Virus record (IMG/VR): IMGVR_UViG_3300031963_000037
Coordinates: 1-64,000 of that record
From: a virus
DNA length: 64,000 nucleotides
Strand: one strand, 5' to 3'
Below are positions 33,483 through 41,435 of the stretch, piece by piece. The notes under the pieces were generated by a model. It ran no database searches. It was not told the DNA's origin and saw only the letters and a list, made by a program, of their open reading frames with translations. The translations under genes and the position numbers were made by a program. How positions within the stretch are numbered: position 1 is the first letter of the stretch; the number at the start of each line of letters is the position of its first letter.

Positions 33483-35270
33483 ATGGACAAGTTTCAAAAA
33501 CATATTGACAATCTTATTTCTAAAATCCTCAATGAGGAAATCGAGAGCAAGGTTAAACAAATTACCGAAGAAAAAGGTGAATGGCAGGAAATTGAAGTTG
33601 AGGAAGGACTCAAAGGAGGTCAAAAGAAATTAGATGTTGCAGAGCCAAAGGGTAAATTAGATGCTGCAGACTTCAAAAAATTAAGAAGTAAAAAGAAAGA
33701 GACTAAAGAAACCGAAGAAATGGATGAATGGTTTTTTTATGATAAAGATAAATCAACACATGGTGATTACGAAGGTGATGAAGAGGCTGAAGAGGATGCA
33801 GAAGAATTGTCTCAGAATGAACCAACTTACGTTGGTAAAGGATTGGAAGACAATAAAATGAAAGCTAACCTCAAAAACAAAATATTTGGTTCATTTAGCG
33901 ATGAACATGGTTGGTTTGATGAAAAAGATAGAGCTCATATAGGAGATTTTGATTTCGATTTTGATGAAGAAGAATACGATGAGTTCGAACCTATGTTCCA
34001 AAAATTTGGTGAAAAAACTAATTGGTTTGCACCTGGTGAAGAAGGTAAGAAATTTTTCGACATGTATAAGGACAAATATGGTCCAATGAAAATTAGAATC
34101 ATGAAAGGTTTAGAAGAAGAAGCTGAGACTGAAGAAGGAAATGCTTTTACAGGGGCTTTAGCGGATGCTAAAAAAGACGGAAGAGATTCTTTTGAAGTAG
34201 ATGGAAAAAAATATCATGTTAAAGAATCTAAAGGTAAGAAGTGTGCGAAGTGTGGTATGATGAATTGTAAATGTAATCACAAAAAAGAAACTAAAGAATC
34301 TGAAAAAAAATGGATTCAAAAAACTGATATTAAAAAAGGTGCACTTCACAAGAAATTGAATGTCCCAGATGATGAGAAAATTCCTCAATCAAAATTGAAA
34401 TCATTGAAAAAAGAATTAATGAAGAAAGCTGAAGGGGATAAAAAATTGTCTTCTTCGGACTTAAAAACTTTGAAACAAGTTAATTTAGTTCTGACCCTCA
34501 AAGGAATAAAGGAAAATGAAAATAAAATCGTTTTCACTGAAAATGAACTTATAGATTTGATTGAAAATATTGTCATCGAGCAAAAAGAAAAAAAGGAAAA
34601 ATCAAACATCTCAAAGAAAGAACCCGAAGGTTTGAAAAAAACAATGAAAGCTCTTAACGCGTCGAAAAAAGAAAATGAAGATTATGCTAAGAGTGTTGTG
34701 AAAAAAATGAAGGATTATCTCAAATCAGGTTCGAATGGTGAATTTAGTGAAAACCCTGAGGCGTTTCCAGAGAGTAATTATGACCTTTCAGGTATGAAAG
34801 AAAAAACAAAAAAGTATCATCCGTCTGAAGCAGTCGATGAATATATTGATGCATTCGCATACCCTGGTATGACAAATCTTGTTTATGATGAAATCAAACC
34901 TGAAGATGAAAAAATCGAAATGTATTTGAAAGGAAATTCAAAAACAGGTAATGCTGTCAAGGACAAAGATGGTAAAGCGTTAGGTAACGTGGTCCCGAGT
35001 GAGGTAGGTGAAAAGTTCATGAAAAATTATAAGGACAACCTATACGGTGCAGAACAACAAAACGCATCTTATAAAAGACAACCTCAACCTGTAGACGTTG
35101 CAGGTGAGACCAAGTCAACTGGAAGTCTCAAAAAAATAAAATCATCAACTGAAAAATCTGCAAAAATATTCAACCAATTAGAATCAACTGAGGACAAGAA
35201 ATCAAAAATAATTTCTGAAGAAATGGAAAAGATGAAAAATCTTATTAGTTACGACAGAAAGACTCAGTAA
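33483..35270 (+). CDS. Large acidic modular protein, scaffold or internal head protein candidate
   Basis: The 595-residue protein is extremely rich in Glu, Asp and Lys and probably mostly helical or disordered. The N-terminus MDKFQKHIDNLISKILNEEI has an [I/L]-x-E site after an amphipathic segment. Recognisable modules are WFFYDKDKSTHGDYEGDEEA, GNAFTGALADAKKDGRDSFE, a small Cys cluster (KCAKCGMMNCKCNHKK) and KGALHKKLNVPDDEKIPQSK. I recall these modules, in varied combinations, in large phages. Such a protein may be a prohead core component or be packaged with DNA. No enzymatic function is visible. Confidence 0.6.
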   Translation: MDKFQKHIDNLISKILNEEIESKVKQITEEKGEWQEIEVEEGLKGGQKKLDVAEPKGKLDAADFKKLRSKKKETKETEEMDEWFFYDKDKSTHGDYEGDEEAEEDAEELSQNEPTYVGKGLEDNKMKANLKNKIFGSFSDEHGWFDEKDRAHIGDFDFDFDEEEYDEFEPMFQKFGEKTNWFAPGEEGKKFFDMYKDKYGPMKIRIMKGLEEEAETEEGNAFTGALADAKKDGRDSFEVDGKKYHVKESKGKKCAKCGMMNCKCNHKKETKESEKKWIQKTDIKKGALHKKLNVPDDEKIPQSKLKSLKKELMKKAEGDKKLSSSDLKTLKQVNLVLTLKGIKENENKIVFTENELIDLIENIVIEQKEKKEKSNISKKEPEGLKKTMKALNASKKENEDYAKSVVKKMKDYLKSGSNGEFSENPEAFPESNYDLSGMKEKTKKYHPSEAVDEYIDAFAYPGMTNLVYDEIKPEDEKIEMYLKGNSKTGNAVKDKDGKALGNVVPSEVGEKFMKNYKDNLYGAEQQNASYKRQPQPVDVAGETKSTGSLKKIKSSTEKSAKIFNQLESTEDKKSKIISEEMEKMKNLISYDRKTQ

Positions 35271-35298
35271 AAATTCACATTGAAATTTAATTTATTAT

Positions 35299-35333
35299 AT
35301 TCTCCATAGATGAACTCTATGGAGAATTTTTTT
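35299..35333 (+). terminator. strong intrinsic terminator overlapping the next gene's start
   Basis: Arms 35299-35310 and 35316-35327 form a perfect 12-bp stem with a 5-nt loop, followed by seven T. Two in-frame ATGs of the next gene (35310 and 35319) lie inside the hairpin, so termination and initiation are physically linked. Confidence 0.85.
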
Positions 35334-35777
35334 AATTGGATGTCCAAGACAATACCTAAAGATGAAGTTTTGATTTGGTTCAATACTCATAACATGAGTT
35401 ATGAAAAGATTGAGCTATATGGTGACCTATTCAAAAGTTTAAACCATATTATTATCAACACTTATATGGGAGACACCGAGGGTGAAACTAAGATTTACCT
35501 TTCGCAAGAAGATAAAGAAAAACATTTCGAGTGGTGTTGGAATAAATTATTAGAGAATTTTCTAGCGGAAAATATTAAAATAAACAGAGAAGGGGACCAC
35601 AAAGAGTATTTCAAAGAATTTTTTTCAGACAGTTTTTATAATCAACAACAAGATAACGTAAAAATGTCAATACCCAAATTCCTCAATGATGTTTTTGATG
35701 TCGAAAAAGATTTTAGTAAGTCTGACTTGGACATACTGACCGAGCTATATAAGTTAATGGAAAAAAATATGATTTGA
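35310..35777 (+). CDS. Unknown phage protein starting inside a terminator hairpin
   Basis: The 155-residue protein contains WMSKTIPKDEVLIWFNTHNM and YGDLFKSLNHIIINTYMGD, which look conserved and helical. Candidate starts are 35310, 35319 (MENFFNWMSK) and 35340 (MSKTIPK). The first two are buried in the terminator stem, which could block ribosomes or force use of 35340. I favour 35319 because FFNW reads like real protein sequence. The function is unknown. Confidence 0.6.
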   Translation: MNSMENFFNWMSKTIPKDEVLIWFNTHNMSYEKIELYGDLFKSLNHIIINTYMGDTEGETKIYLSQEDKEKHFEWCWNKLLENFLAENIKINREGDHKEYFKEFFSDSFYNQQQDNVKMSIPKFLNDVFDVEKDFSKSDLDILTELYKLMEKNMI

Positions 35778-35857
35778 AAAAAATCTTGATTCTATTTACA
35801 CCAGACGTAAAAAAGTTAATATTATAACTATTAATAAACAACTATAACCATAGAAAA

Positions 35858-36040
35858 ATGGAAACATTAGAAAAAATCAAAGAATTGACCGAACTACTTT
35901 CAGTTGACACAACAAAGTTTTTCAAAGGAAATAAGAGTGCGGGAACAAGAGCAAGAAAATCTGCACAAGAATTGAAAGCTCTTTTACAGAAACTCAGAGG
36001 TGAAATTCTTGAACACAAAAAGACAGAGGATAATGCATAA
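35858..36040 (+). CDS. Histone H1-like (Hc1-type) DNA-binding protein
   Basis: The 60-residue protein contains TTKFFKGNKSAGTRARKSAQ followed by ELKALLQKLRGEI, a pattern like the short Hc1/histone-H1-like proteins common in Bacteroidota. The SAGTRARKxxQELK core is the recognisable signature. It should bind DNA nonspecifically and could compact phage or host DNA. The next gene overlaps its end by 8 bp. This is a further sign of a Bacteroidota host. Confidence 0.75.
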   Translation: METLEKIKELTELLSVDTTKFFKGNKSAGTRARKSAQELKALLQKLRGEILEHKKTEDNA

Positions 36041-36221
36041 TATTGAAACGATATATATTTTTATATTTGTTTTCACAATATTAGTAACATTAAAAAATGT
36101 CACAAAATTTTTAAGCGCCCTGTTACAAAAAGAACCAAAACCAATGGTTTATAGTAACAGGGAACTTATCTTCTTAGGTTTATCGTTGAGTTACATAATA
36201 ACATATCTTATTACGAAATGA
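36033..36221 (+). CDS. Small two-helix membrane protein
   Basis: Start chosen at 36033, overlapping the histone-like gene's stop by 8 bp; a longer frame from 36000 runs inside that gene. The 62-residue protein has two hydrophobic stretches (TIYIFIFVFTILVTL and LIFLGLSLSYIITYLI) separated by a basic loop with QKEPKPMVYSNRE. It is joined to the next gene by ATGA. The function is unknown. Confidence 0.6.
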   Translation: MHNIETIYIFIFVFTILVTLKNVTKFLSALLQKEPKPMVYSNRELIFLGLSLSYIITYLITK

Positions 36222-36667
36222 GTTTTTACAAAGAAATAGCCCCGTTCATTGAATACATACGTTCAATCAGGAAGCTCAAAACCTATTTGAGTTTCGACAT
36301 AGAGTTTCCTTCTAAATGGGTAATTCCAAAGAGTATGGTTGAGGAAGGACAAGTAGTTTCTTTCGAAACAGAGGATTCCAATAAAAAAGGGATTTCGTTC
36401 GTTACACCCTTGGATGAGGCCAACACCTCTTCTACCTTGTCTAAGATTTCAAAAATAATTAAATTGAATAAAGAAAAAGAAATCAAAGAAAAACTTTTCA
36501 AACATACAATAGAACAGTTGAAAGAAACTTTCGAAAAGACTGATTTAGATAAACTTAAAACATTATATTTCGATTTCGAATTAGAACAAACTGAATTAGA
36601 AATTAACGATGAGTCAGAGACAGGAGAAGATATTACAATGGCTGAACAGCGAGAAAGCGAAGGATAA
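36218..36667 (+). CDS. Unknown phage protein
   Basis: The 149-residue protein has an N-terminal segment with FDIEFPSKWVIPKSMVEEGQ and a charged helical C-terminal half ending in Glu/Ser-rich sequence. The next gene starts 59 bp before its end in a different frame. No family is assigned. It is translationally coupled to the preceding membrane gene. Confidence 0.6.
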   Translation: MSFYKEIAPFIEYIRSIRKLKTYLSFDIEFPSKWVIPKSMVEEGQVVSFETEDSNKKGISFVTPLDEANTSSTLSKISKIIKLNKEKEIKEKLFKHTIEQLKETFEKTDLDKLKTLYFDFELEQTELEINDESETGEDITMAEQRESEG

Positions 36668-36797
36668 AAAAGAATTGGAAAGGGAAAAAGAAAGCTTCAT
36701 ACGTCAAATAAAAAAGTTGAATAAAGAAGACATATTTCCCAAACCAAAAAAACTAACCTTATGGCAGAAAATAAAAATACTGATTTTGGGGAATTAG
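36609..36797 (+). CDS. Small coiled-coil protein with basic C-terminus
   Basis: The 62-residue protein begins inside the preceding gene and is Lys/Glu-rich (KELEREKESFIRQIKKLNKE), ending KKLTLWQKIKILILGN, an amphipathic or membrane-associating tail. No earlier or later ATG is available in frame, so the overlap is likely real. The function is unknown. Confidence 0.55.
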   Translation: MSQRQEKILQWLNSEKAKDKKELEREKESFIRQIKKLNKEDIFPKPKKLTLWQKIKILILGN

Positions 36798-36991
36798 AAA
36801 AGTTAGCTTTGATTGCCGACGCTTGTCAAAACGTTTTTGTCGGAAAAGCAACAATGATATTCGAGCTGAAAAAGGAAGAATATACCAAAGTCATTAATCA
36901 TTTCAGAGAGATTGAAAGACATCACAAACAATTTTCAATAGACATCTCAGGAACTGAATTTCACTTTATTCTTGATGAGGAAGAGAAGTAA
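36761..36991 (+). CDS. Small acidic protein, unknown
   Basis: The 76-residue protein overlaps the previous gene by 37 bp and converges with the minus-strand gene ending at 36966, overlapping it by 26 bp. It has a helical N-terminus and a beta C-terminus (FSIDISGTEFHFILDEEEK). No family is recognised. Confidence 0.5.
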   Translation: MAENKNTDFGELEKLALIADACQNVFVGKATMIFELKKEEYTKVINHFREIERHHKQFSIDISGTEFHFILDEEEK

Positions 36992-37610
36992 ATCTTCTGT
37001 ATAAGATGGACTTATCAAATCCTTTATTTTCCAACAATTGATATAAGTATTTTTTCTGTGGTTTAGAAAAGTCCTTAACAAACAGACAATCACCCCTTTT
37101 GATTTTCCAAAAGTAATTTGATAGACAATCAATAAAACGTGATGCTTCTGATTCATTTTTCAAAGTGAACAAAAAGACTTTTTCCTCATCTTGAATGATA
37201 ACCTTATTATTCAACATTGATATCATTTTTACACCTTCGCCCTTCAAATAAGTTTTTATCAACCTTTGGACTTCTATCTTCTTTTTCGTTTGAATGTCGA
37301 AAACCTTTTCCTCCTTTTTGTATGGAGATATTAAAATCAATGTCATACCAGGTTCATCAAGTTTTACTCTCAAATTTCTACCCAAATCGTCGGTTAGATA
37401 GATTGGCACTTCTTGTTTTGAACTCATATGTATTATACCCATTTCATAGTCGACTTCCTTTCCTGATTCATATTTTACATCAAAAATTACGTCACTGGAT
37501 TCTTTCATTTTTTTGTTGAAAAAATCCTTAGCCTTGGAAGGGGTGATAAACTTATTTATTATTCTTTTCTTTTTTTTATCCTTGAATAATACCACGAGGT
37601 AATTAGCCAT
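36966..37610 (-). CDS. Unknown protein divergent from dnaJ
   Basis: The 214-residue protein starts MANYLVVLFKDKKKKRIINK and contains EVPIYLTDDLGRNLRVKLDE. It alternates basic and hydrophobic stretches with no catalytic signature. Its ATG is only 2 bp from the divergent DnaJ ATG, so each gene's promoter would lie inside the other's coding sequence. The function is unknown. Confidence 0.6.
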   Translation of the reverse strand: MANYLVVLFKDKKKKRIINKFITPSKAKDFFNKKMKESSDVIFDVKYESGKEVDYEMGIIHMSSKQEVPIYLTDDLGRNLRVKLDEPGMTLILISPYKKEEKVFDIQTKKKIEVQRLIKTYLKGEGVKMISMLNNKVIIQDEEKVFLFTLKNESEASRFIDCLSNYFWKIKRGDCLFVKDFSKPQKKYLYQLLENKGFDKSILYRRFTSLPHQE

Positions 37611-37612
37611 AT

Positions 37613-38533
37613 ATGAAAAATTACTACAAAATTCTAGAAGTTGAAGAGAATGCCTCAGAAGATGAAATCAAAAAGAGTTACAGAAACCTCTCAAAAAGAT
37701 TTCATCCTGACATCAATCCCGATGGTGCTGAAAAATTTAAAGAGATAAACGAAGCTTACGAAGTTTTGGGAGACAGAGAAAAAAGAGCTCAGTATAATAA
37801 TCAAAAGTCCAACCCATATCAAGGAACCAATTTTGAGAGTTTCTTTGATAACATGTTTGGTCGCAATCCTCATTTCCAAGGACAAAGACCGAGGCATGCA
37901 CCAGACAAAGTTGTGAGACTTCAAGTTTCACCAATTGAATCCTATTTGGGTGGGGAAAAGGAAATTCAATATAGTAGAGATATTCCGTGTAATTCTTGTC
38001 AAGGTAACGGGGGCCAGCATCAAACCTGTGGGTCTTGCGGTGGTCAAGGTTTCTTTATCAAAACATTTGGGACAGGATTCATGGTTCAACAAATAAGGAC
38101 AATTTGCGGGAACTGCAATGGTCAAGGAACCATTTTAGTTGAAAGGTGTTATTTGTGTGGTGGAAAAGGAACAAGTCAGACCATTCATAGCATTAGGGTC
38201 AAAGTCCCACAAGGTATTGATAGTGGACAGTTTCTCAAACTACCAAACTTGGGTGATTTCAAAAACGGAGGTATGGGGGATTTGGTAATTCAAGTGGAAA
38301 TGGTCCCGAAAGATGGGTTTGAAAAGATTAATTCAGATTTGGTTTATAATTTGACACTGAATTTGGAACAAATACAAAATGATAAATTTTTAATTCCACA
38401 TCCAGATGGTGATTTAAATTTACAAGCACCAAAAATAATAGACACATCTAAACCTTTAAGATTAAGAGGAAAAGGATATAAAGGTGGTGATTTTTATGTT
38501 AAACTCAATTTGAAATTCGAGAGACCTATTTAA
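37613..38533 (+). CDS. dnaJ: DnaJ co-chaperone
   Basis: The 306-residue protein has a J domain (1-65, with HPD at about 32-34), a short linker, a substrate domain with four zinc repeats (CNSCQGNG, CGSCGGQG, CGNCNGQG, CYLCGGKG) and C-terminal beta domains. It is shorter than cellular DnaJ (about 375) and lacks most of the G/F region. It would recruit host DnaK to fold or remodel phage proteins, possibly virion assembly or replication complexes. No DnaK is in the window. A phage origin is clear from context, the source probably a host gene. Confidence 0.85.
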   Translation: MKNYYKILEVEENASEDEIKKSYRNLSKRFHPDINPDGAEKFKEINEAYEVLGDREKRAQYNNQKSNPYQGTNFESFFDNMFGRNPHFQGQRPRHAPDKVVRLQVSPIESYLGGEKEIQYSRDIPCNSCQGNGGQHQTCGSCGGQGFFIKTFGTGFMVQQIRTICGNCNGQGTILVERCYLCGGKGTSQTIHSIRVKVPQGIDSGQFLKLPNLGDFKNGGMGDLVIQVEMVPKDGFEKINSDLVYNLTLNLEQIQNDKFLIPHPDGDLNLQAPKIIDTSKPLRLRGKGYKGGDFYVKLNLKFERPI

Positions 38534-38666
38534 AAAATTCTATTATAATTTTGAATATTTCGATTGTTCCGTAAACAGATGAGAAAACAATATAACTTCC
38601 TAAAATTAACACGCCCCATTTAACTCTATTTATTGGACGATTTGATTTACAACTACTACATGCCAT
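38526..38666 (-). CDS. Small CxxC membrane protein
   Basis: This 46-residue frame reads MACSSCKSNRPINRVKWGVL, then a hydrophobic helix (ILGSYIVFSSVYGTI) and ends FFK. It has a start-proximal Cys pair and a single membrane helix, a coherent protein pattern. It converges with dnaJ, overlapping by 8 bp, and is divergent from the small gene at 38677, with an AT-rich TATTTATAA box between. The function is unknown. Confidence 0.5.
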   Translation of the reverse strand: MACSSCKSNRPINRVKWGVLILGSYIVFSSVYGTIEIFKIIIEFFK

Positions 38667-38674
38667 ATTTATAA
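38666..38674. promoter_or_regulatory. TATTTATAA between divergent small genes
   Basis: The motif lies between ATGs at 38666 (minus) and 38677 (plus), 2 nt before the plus start. It reads as TTATAAATA on the minus strand and could serve either gene. Confidence 0.35.
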
Positions 38675-38676
38675 TT

Positions 38677-38853
38677 ATGATTTTGGAACAAATTATTAAA
38701 AGAGTTCTTTACCAATATTTGGACGAGAAAGAACAAAAGAAATTTAAGAAACCAAGGAAATATAGTAAATCATATTGTAAATCTACATCATGCTCAGATA
38801 TGGGATTTACTCAGAAAGCTTCATGTAGACCTTACAAAAATTGTTATAACTAA
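38677..38853 (+). CDS. Small Cys-rich MGFTQKASC-type phage protein
   Basis: The 58-residue protein reads MILEQIIKRVLYQYLDEKEQ, a basic stretch, then YCKSTSCSDMGFTQKASCRP and ends CYN. The C-x-(S/T)-x-x-C and MGFTQKASC segment recalls small proteins in T4-like phages with the motif MGF-[ST]-x-K-A-S. Five cysteines suggest metal or disulphide binding. The start carries I-L-E, an [I/L]-x-E site, but only at residue 4. It fits within a gap of more than 300 bp that would otherwise appear empty. Confidence 0.6.
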   Translation: MILEQIIKRVLYQYLDEKEQKKFKKPRKYSKSYCKSTSCSDMGFTQKASCRPYKNCYN

Positions 38854-38854
38854 A

Positions 38855-38885
38855 TTTGCTTTTTTGATTTTTTTTATTATATTTC
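38855..38885 (+). promoter_or_regulatory. Bacteroidota-type promoter (TTTG, 19 nt, TATATTTC)
   Basis: TTTG at 38855-38858, then 19 nt, then TATATTTC at 38878-38885 (one mismatch). The -7 box ends 4 nt before the ATG at 38890. Confidence 0.5.
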
Positions 38886-38889
38886 TTAT

Positions 38890-39729
38890 ATGTTAAGTTA
38901 TATCGGAGGAAAATCAAAAATTGGAAAATGGATAGTCGAATACTATCCTGAGGATATGGAAACATATGTCGAAACATTCGGGGGAATGTTTTGGTGTTAT
39001 TTCAACATGAATTTAGAAAAATTCACAAACCTCAAACGAGTGGTCTACAATGACTTCAACCCACTAAACTACAATCTATTTCAATGTGTTCAGAATCCTG
39101 CTGAACTCCAAAGAGTTTTGGACACCATACCGGTTCAAGAGTTTGGTAAATTAGTTACAGACATAAGTTACAAGGATAGATTCAGAGAGTATCAAACTGA
39201 ATTATTTTCATCGGGATTTACTATAAATTACCCTGACTACGAAGTTGCTGCAAAATACGTTTACATTGTCACTCAAGTGTTCAGTGGAAGTAAACCTGAA
39301 ACTTCTAACTTTATAGATTTGAAGGGAAAGTATCGTTCAAAATATTTGTCTTTCAGAGACAAACTATCTAATCCAAAATGGGTCGAACACTTTAATAAGA
39401 TTACTCATGTTGAAAATATGGATTTCCAAAAGGTTATAGAGAAATACGACTCCCCGTCAACTTATATTTACTTGGACCCACCATATTGGAAAACTGAAAA
39501 TTACTATTCCAACCATGATTTCGACAGAGCAGACCACGAAAGATTGGCAAATGTGTTGAATTCAGTCCAAAGTAAGTTTAGTTTATCTTACTACGATTTT
39601 GACCTTTTAAGTCAATGGTATTCAACAGATAGATTCAGATGGGAAAAGAAGAAGTTTGCTAAAGCAGCTGCTGCGAAAAAAGGGACGAAACAAAATATGG
39701 GTGAAGAGCTCTTGATATTGAATTATTAG
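38890..39729 (+). CDS. D12-class N6-adenine DNA methyltransferase (Dam-like)
   Basis: The 279-residue protein has motif I-type YIGGKSKIGKWI at the N-terminus, VYNDFNPLNY in the middle and the catalytic YLDPPYW near 196-202, the D12/Dam pattern. The intact DPPY motif predicts activity. It is one of three DNA methyltransferases in the window, which suggests defence against several host restriction enzymes. A host-type promoter precedes it. Confidence 0.85.
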   Translation: MLSYIGGKSKIGKWIVEYYPEDMETYVETFGGMFWCYFNMNLEKFTNLKRVVYNDFNPLNYNLFQCVQNPAELQRVLDTIPVQEFGKLVTDISYKDRFREYQTELFSSGFTINYPDYEVAAKYVYIVTQVFSGSKPETSNFIDLKGKYRSKYLSFRDKLSNPKWVEHFNKITHVENMDFQKVIEKYDSPSTYIYLDPPYWKTENYYSNHDFDRADHERLANVLNSVQSKFSLSYYDFDLLSQWYSTDRFRWEKKKFAKAAAAKKGTKQNMGEELLILNY

Positions 39730-39749
39730 TTATTTTTGTGTAATCAATA

Positions 39750-39757
39750 TATTTATT
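39750..39757 (+). promoter_or_regulatory. TATTTATT motif, candidate late promoter
   Basis: The core TATTTAT lies 17 nt upstream of the ATG at 39774, in the gap after the Dam-like gene. Confidence 0.4.
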
Positions 39758-39773
39758 AATAAATTCGTGGTAG

Positions 39774-41096
39774 ATGAAATTTACATCATTACTTAAAGAT
39801 ATTTTGTTGGAGCAATCAAGATTTGAGATTTTGAGAAATGCTTTAACAAAACCTACTGAAGACAAGAAGGGAAAAAAACAAAAGCCCAAGATGACCGTGG
39901 CTGAATTTTTAAAATTGGTGCAGGCAGACCCTACCACTAAATTAAATAACGTTGACCCTGAGAGTGCAGACTCCAAAGAACTTGAAAAAATAAAGGCAGG
40001 TAAGTATGTTAACTGGCTCATCAAAAGTTTCTTGAACGTTAAGACTGAAAGACAACCTGGTGATACGGGTTATGAAAGAGAACTTGCTCAAGTAAAGGAA
40101 ACATTCTTGGAAGACCTGTATAAGGTTACAGATGATTTGAAGAAATTCGGAAGATTTTACAAACGTATTCCTTTGGAAAAAAGGGATATAATGAAGTTGA
40201 CTCCTGACCAATTGTATGACGAAGTTAAAGACTTCGACCTTACGATGGCAACAACAACTAAAGCAGAAAGAAAAACTGCCGAAGTTCACCCTGGTGCTGA
40301 ACTCATGTATGACGGTGAAGATTGGAGAGTGATTAAGATTGAAGACAAGGGTTTATCAGGAAAAGAAGCCGCATGTTTTTACGGTGGAAATAATAGAGAG
40401 ACTAGATGGTGCACTTCTGCACCTGGATTGTCTTGGTTTGATAGATATATTAAGGACGGTCCATTATATGTTGTGTTCAATCCAAATGACCCTAACAAAG
40501 CCTCTGAAACAGGTTTACCTGTTGAAAGATTTCAATTCCATTTCCCATCCAATCAATTTATGGACAAGGATGACCGTCAACAAGATTTAGTTGGGCTACT
40601 CAATGGAAGAATGTCTGAATTGAAACCGTTATTCAAACCAGAATTTGCAAAAGGTTTGACTGTTGGAGGTGAAAAACTTGTTATTGATAGTTTTTCTCAT
40701 GGTGCAATTGGAAAATTCATTGCCCTTTATGGTTTAGACGATTTGATAGATAACTTACCATCTACCTTGACTGAATTTCAAATCCAAAATAGAGACAAAA
40801 ATAATATTATTATTAACATTCCTGAATCGATTTCTAGATTCAAAGACTTGAGAATGATATTACTTGATAATTGTGTTGAAACTGTGCCCGATTCAATTTG
40901 TGAATTACCAAAGTTGAAGTTCTTAGCACTTATTAATAACAAACAACTTACTTCTATCCCTGAATGTGTGTGTAACATGCCGAGTCTTTTCTTTATTAAT
41001 CTGAAAGGAAGTGACAATTGTCAAGTTCCTGAATGTATCAAAAGAAAAGGTAGTGACATGGGTAACAATATGTGGGATTTGGAAGGTGAGGAATAA
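39774..41096 (+). CDS. WCT-domain and leucine-rich-repeat protein, putative packaged effector
   Basis: The 440-residue protein starts MKFTSLLKDILLEQ, with an [I/L]-x-E site at residue 13. A domain near 175-265 contains ACFYGGNNRETRWCTSAPG and GPLYVVFNPND, matching a domain in the gene at 55976. Residues about 330-421 form three or four leucine-rich repeats (INIPESISRFKDLRMILLDN, VPDSICELPKLKFLALINN, IPECVCNMPSLFFINLKG), similar in form to LRRs of bacterial effectors. LRRs bind proteins, so the product may act on a host target after injection. The activity of the WCT domain is unknown to me. Confidence 0.6.
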   Translation: MKFTSLLKDILLEQSRFEILRNALTKPTEDKKGKKQKPKMTVAEFLKLVQADPTTKLNNVDPESADSKELEKIKAGKYVNWLIKSFLNVKTERQPGDTGYERELAQVKETFLEDLYKVTDDLKKFGRFYKRIPLEKRDIMKLTPDQLYDEVKDFDLTMATTTKAERKTAEVHPGAELMYDGEDWRVIKIEDKGLSGKEAACFYGGNNRETRWCTSAPGLSWFDRYIKDGPLYVVFNPNDPNKASETGLPVERFQFHFPSNQFMDKDDRQQDLVGLLNGRMSELKPLFKPEFAKGLTVGGEKLVIDSFSHGAIGKFIALYGLDDLIDNLPSTLTEFQIQNRDKNNIIINIPESISRFKDLRMILLDNCVETVPDSICELPKLKFLALINNKQLTSIPECVCNMPSLFFINLKGSDNCQVPECIKRKGSDMGNNMWDLEGEE

Positions 41097-41106
41097 TCAT
41101 TTCACT

Positions 41107-41385
41107 ATGAGCGTAGATGTTGACATATATATGAATAACATCGTCAAGTTTTTCAAGGAAAATCCAAAAGACTTATTTAATCTTATTCCAAAAGACAAGG
41201 AAGAAGAATTTTATGTAAAGATTCGTGAGGTAGCCTTTGATAATATCGAAAATGGTAAAGAGGTTAGTTTAACTCAGAAACAACTCATTGACGTGTGTAG
41301 AGAGCTTAATCAGAAACCAATCGAAACTAAAGAATTATTTGCACCTTTCTTCAAGACTAAATTTGGTCTAGTTTGTTTAAATTAA
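41107..41385 (+). CDS. Small unknown protein
   Basis: Start chosen at 41107, giving MSVDVDIYMNNIVKFFKENP (92 residues); the longer frame begins inside the previous gene. It is helical and acidic, with KDKEEEFYVKIREVAFDNIE and LTQKQLIDVCRELN. No family is assigned. A host-type promoter for the next gene begins right after its stop. Confidence 0.65.
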   Translation: MSVDVDIYMNNIVKFFKENPKDLFNLIPKDKEEEFYVKIREVAFDNIENGKEVSLTQKQLIDVCRELNQKPIETKELFAPFFKTKFGLVCLN

Positions 41386-41417
41386 TTTTTGTAATTCAAA
41401 TTAATACTGTATCTTTG
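41386..41417 (+). promoter_or_regulatory. Bacteroidota-type promoter (TTTTTG, 18 nt, TATCTTTG)
   Basis: TTTTTG ends at 41391 and a perfect TATCTTTG spans 41410-41417. The box ends 18 nt before the ATG at 41436, the one case here with a normal leader. Confidence 0.65.
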
Positions 41418-41435
41418 TAATCTAAATTAATAAAC

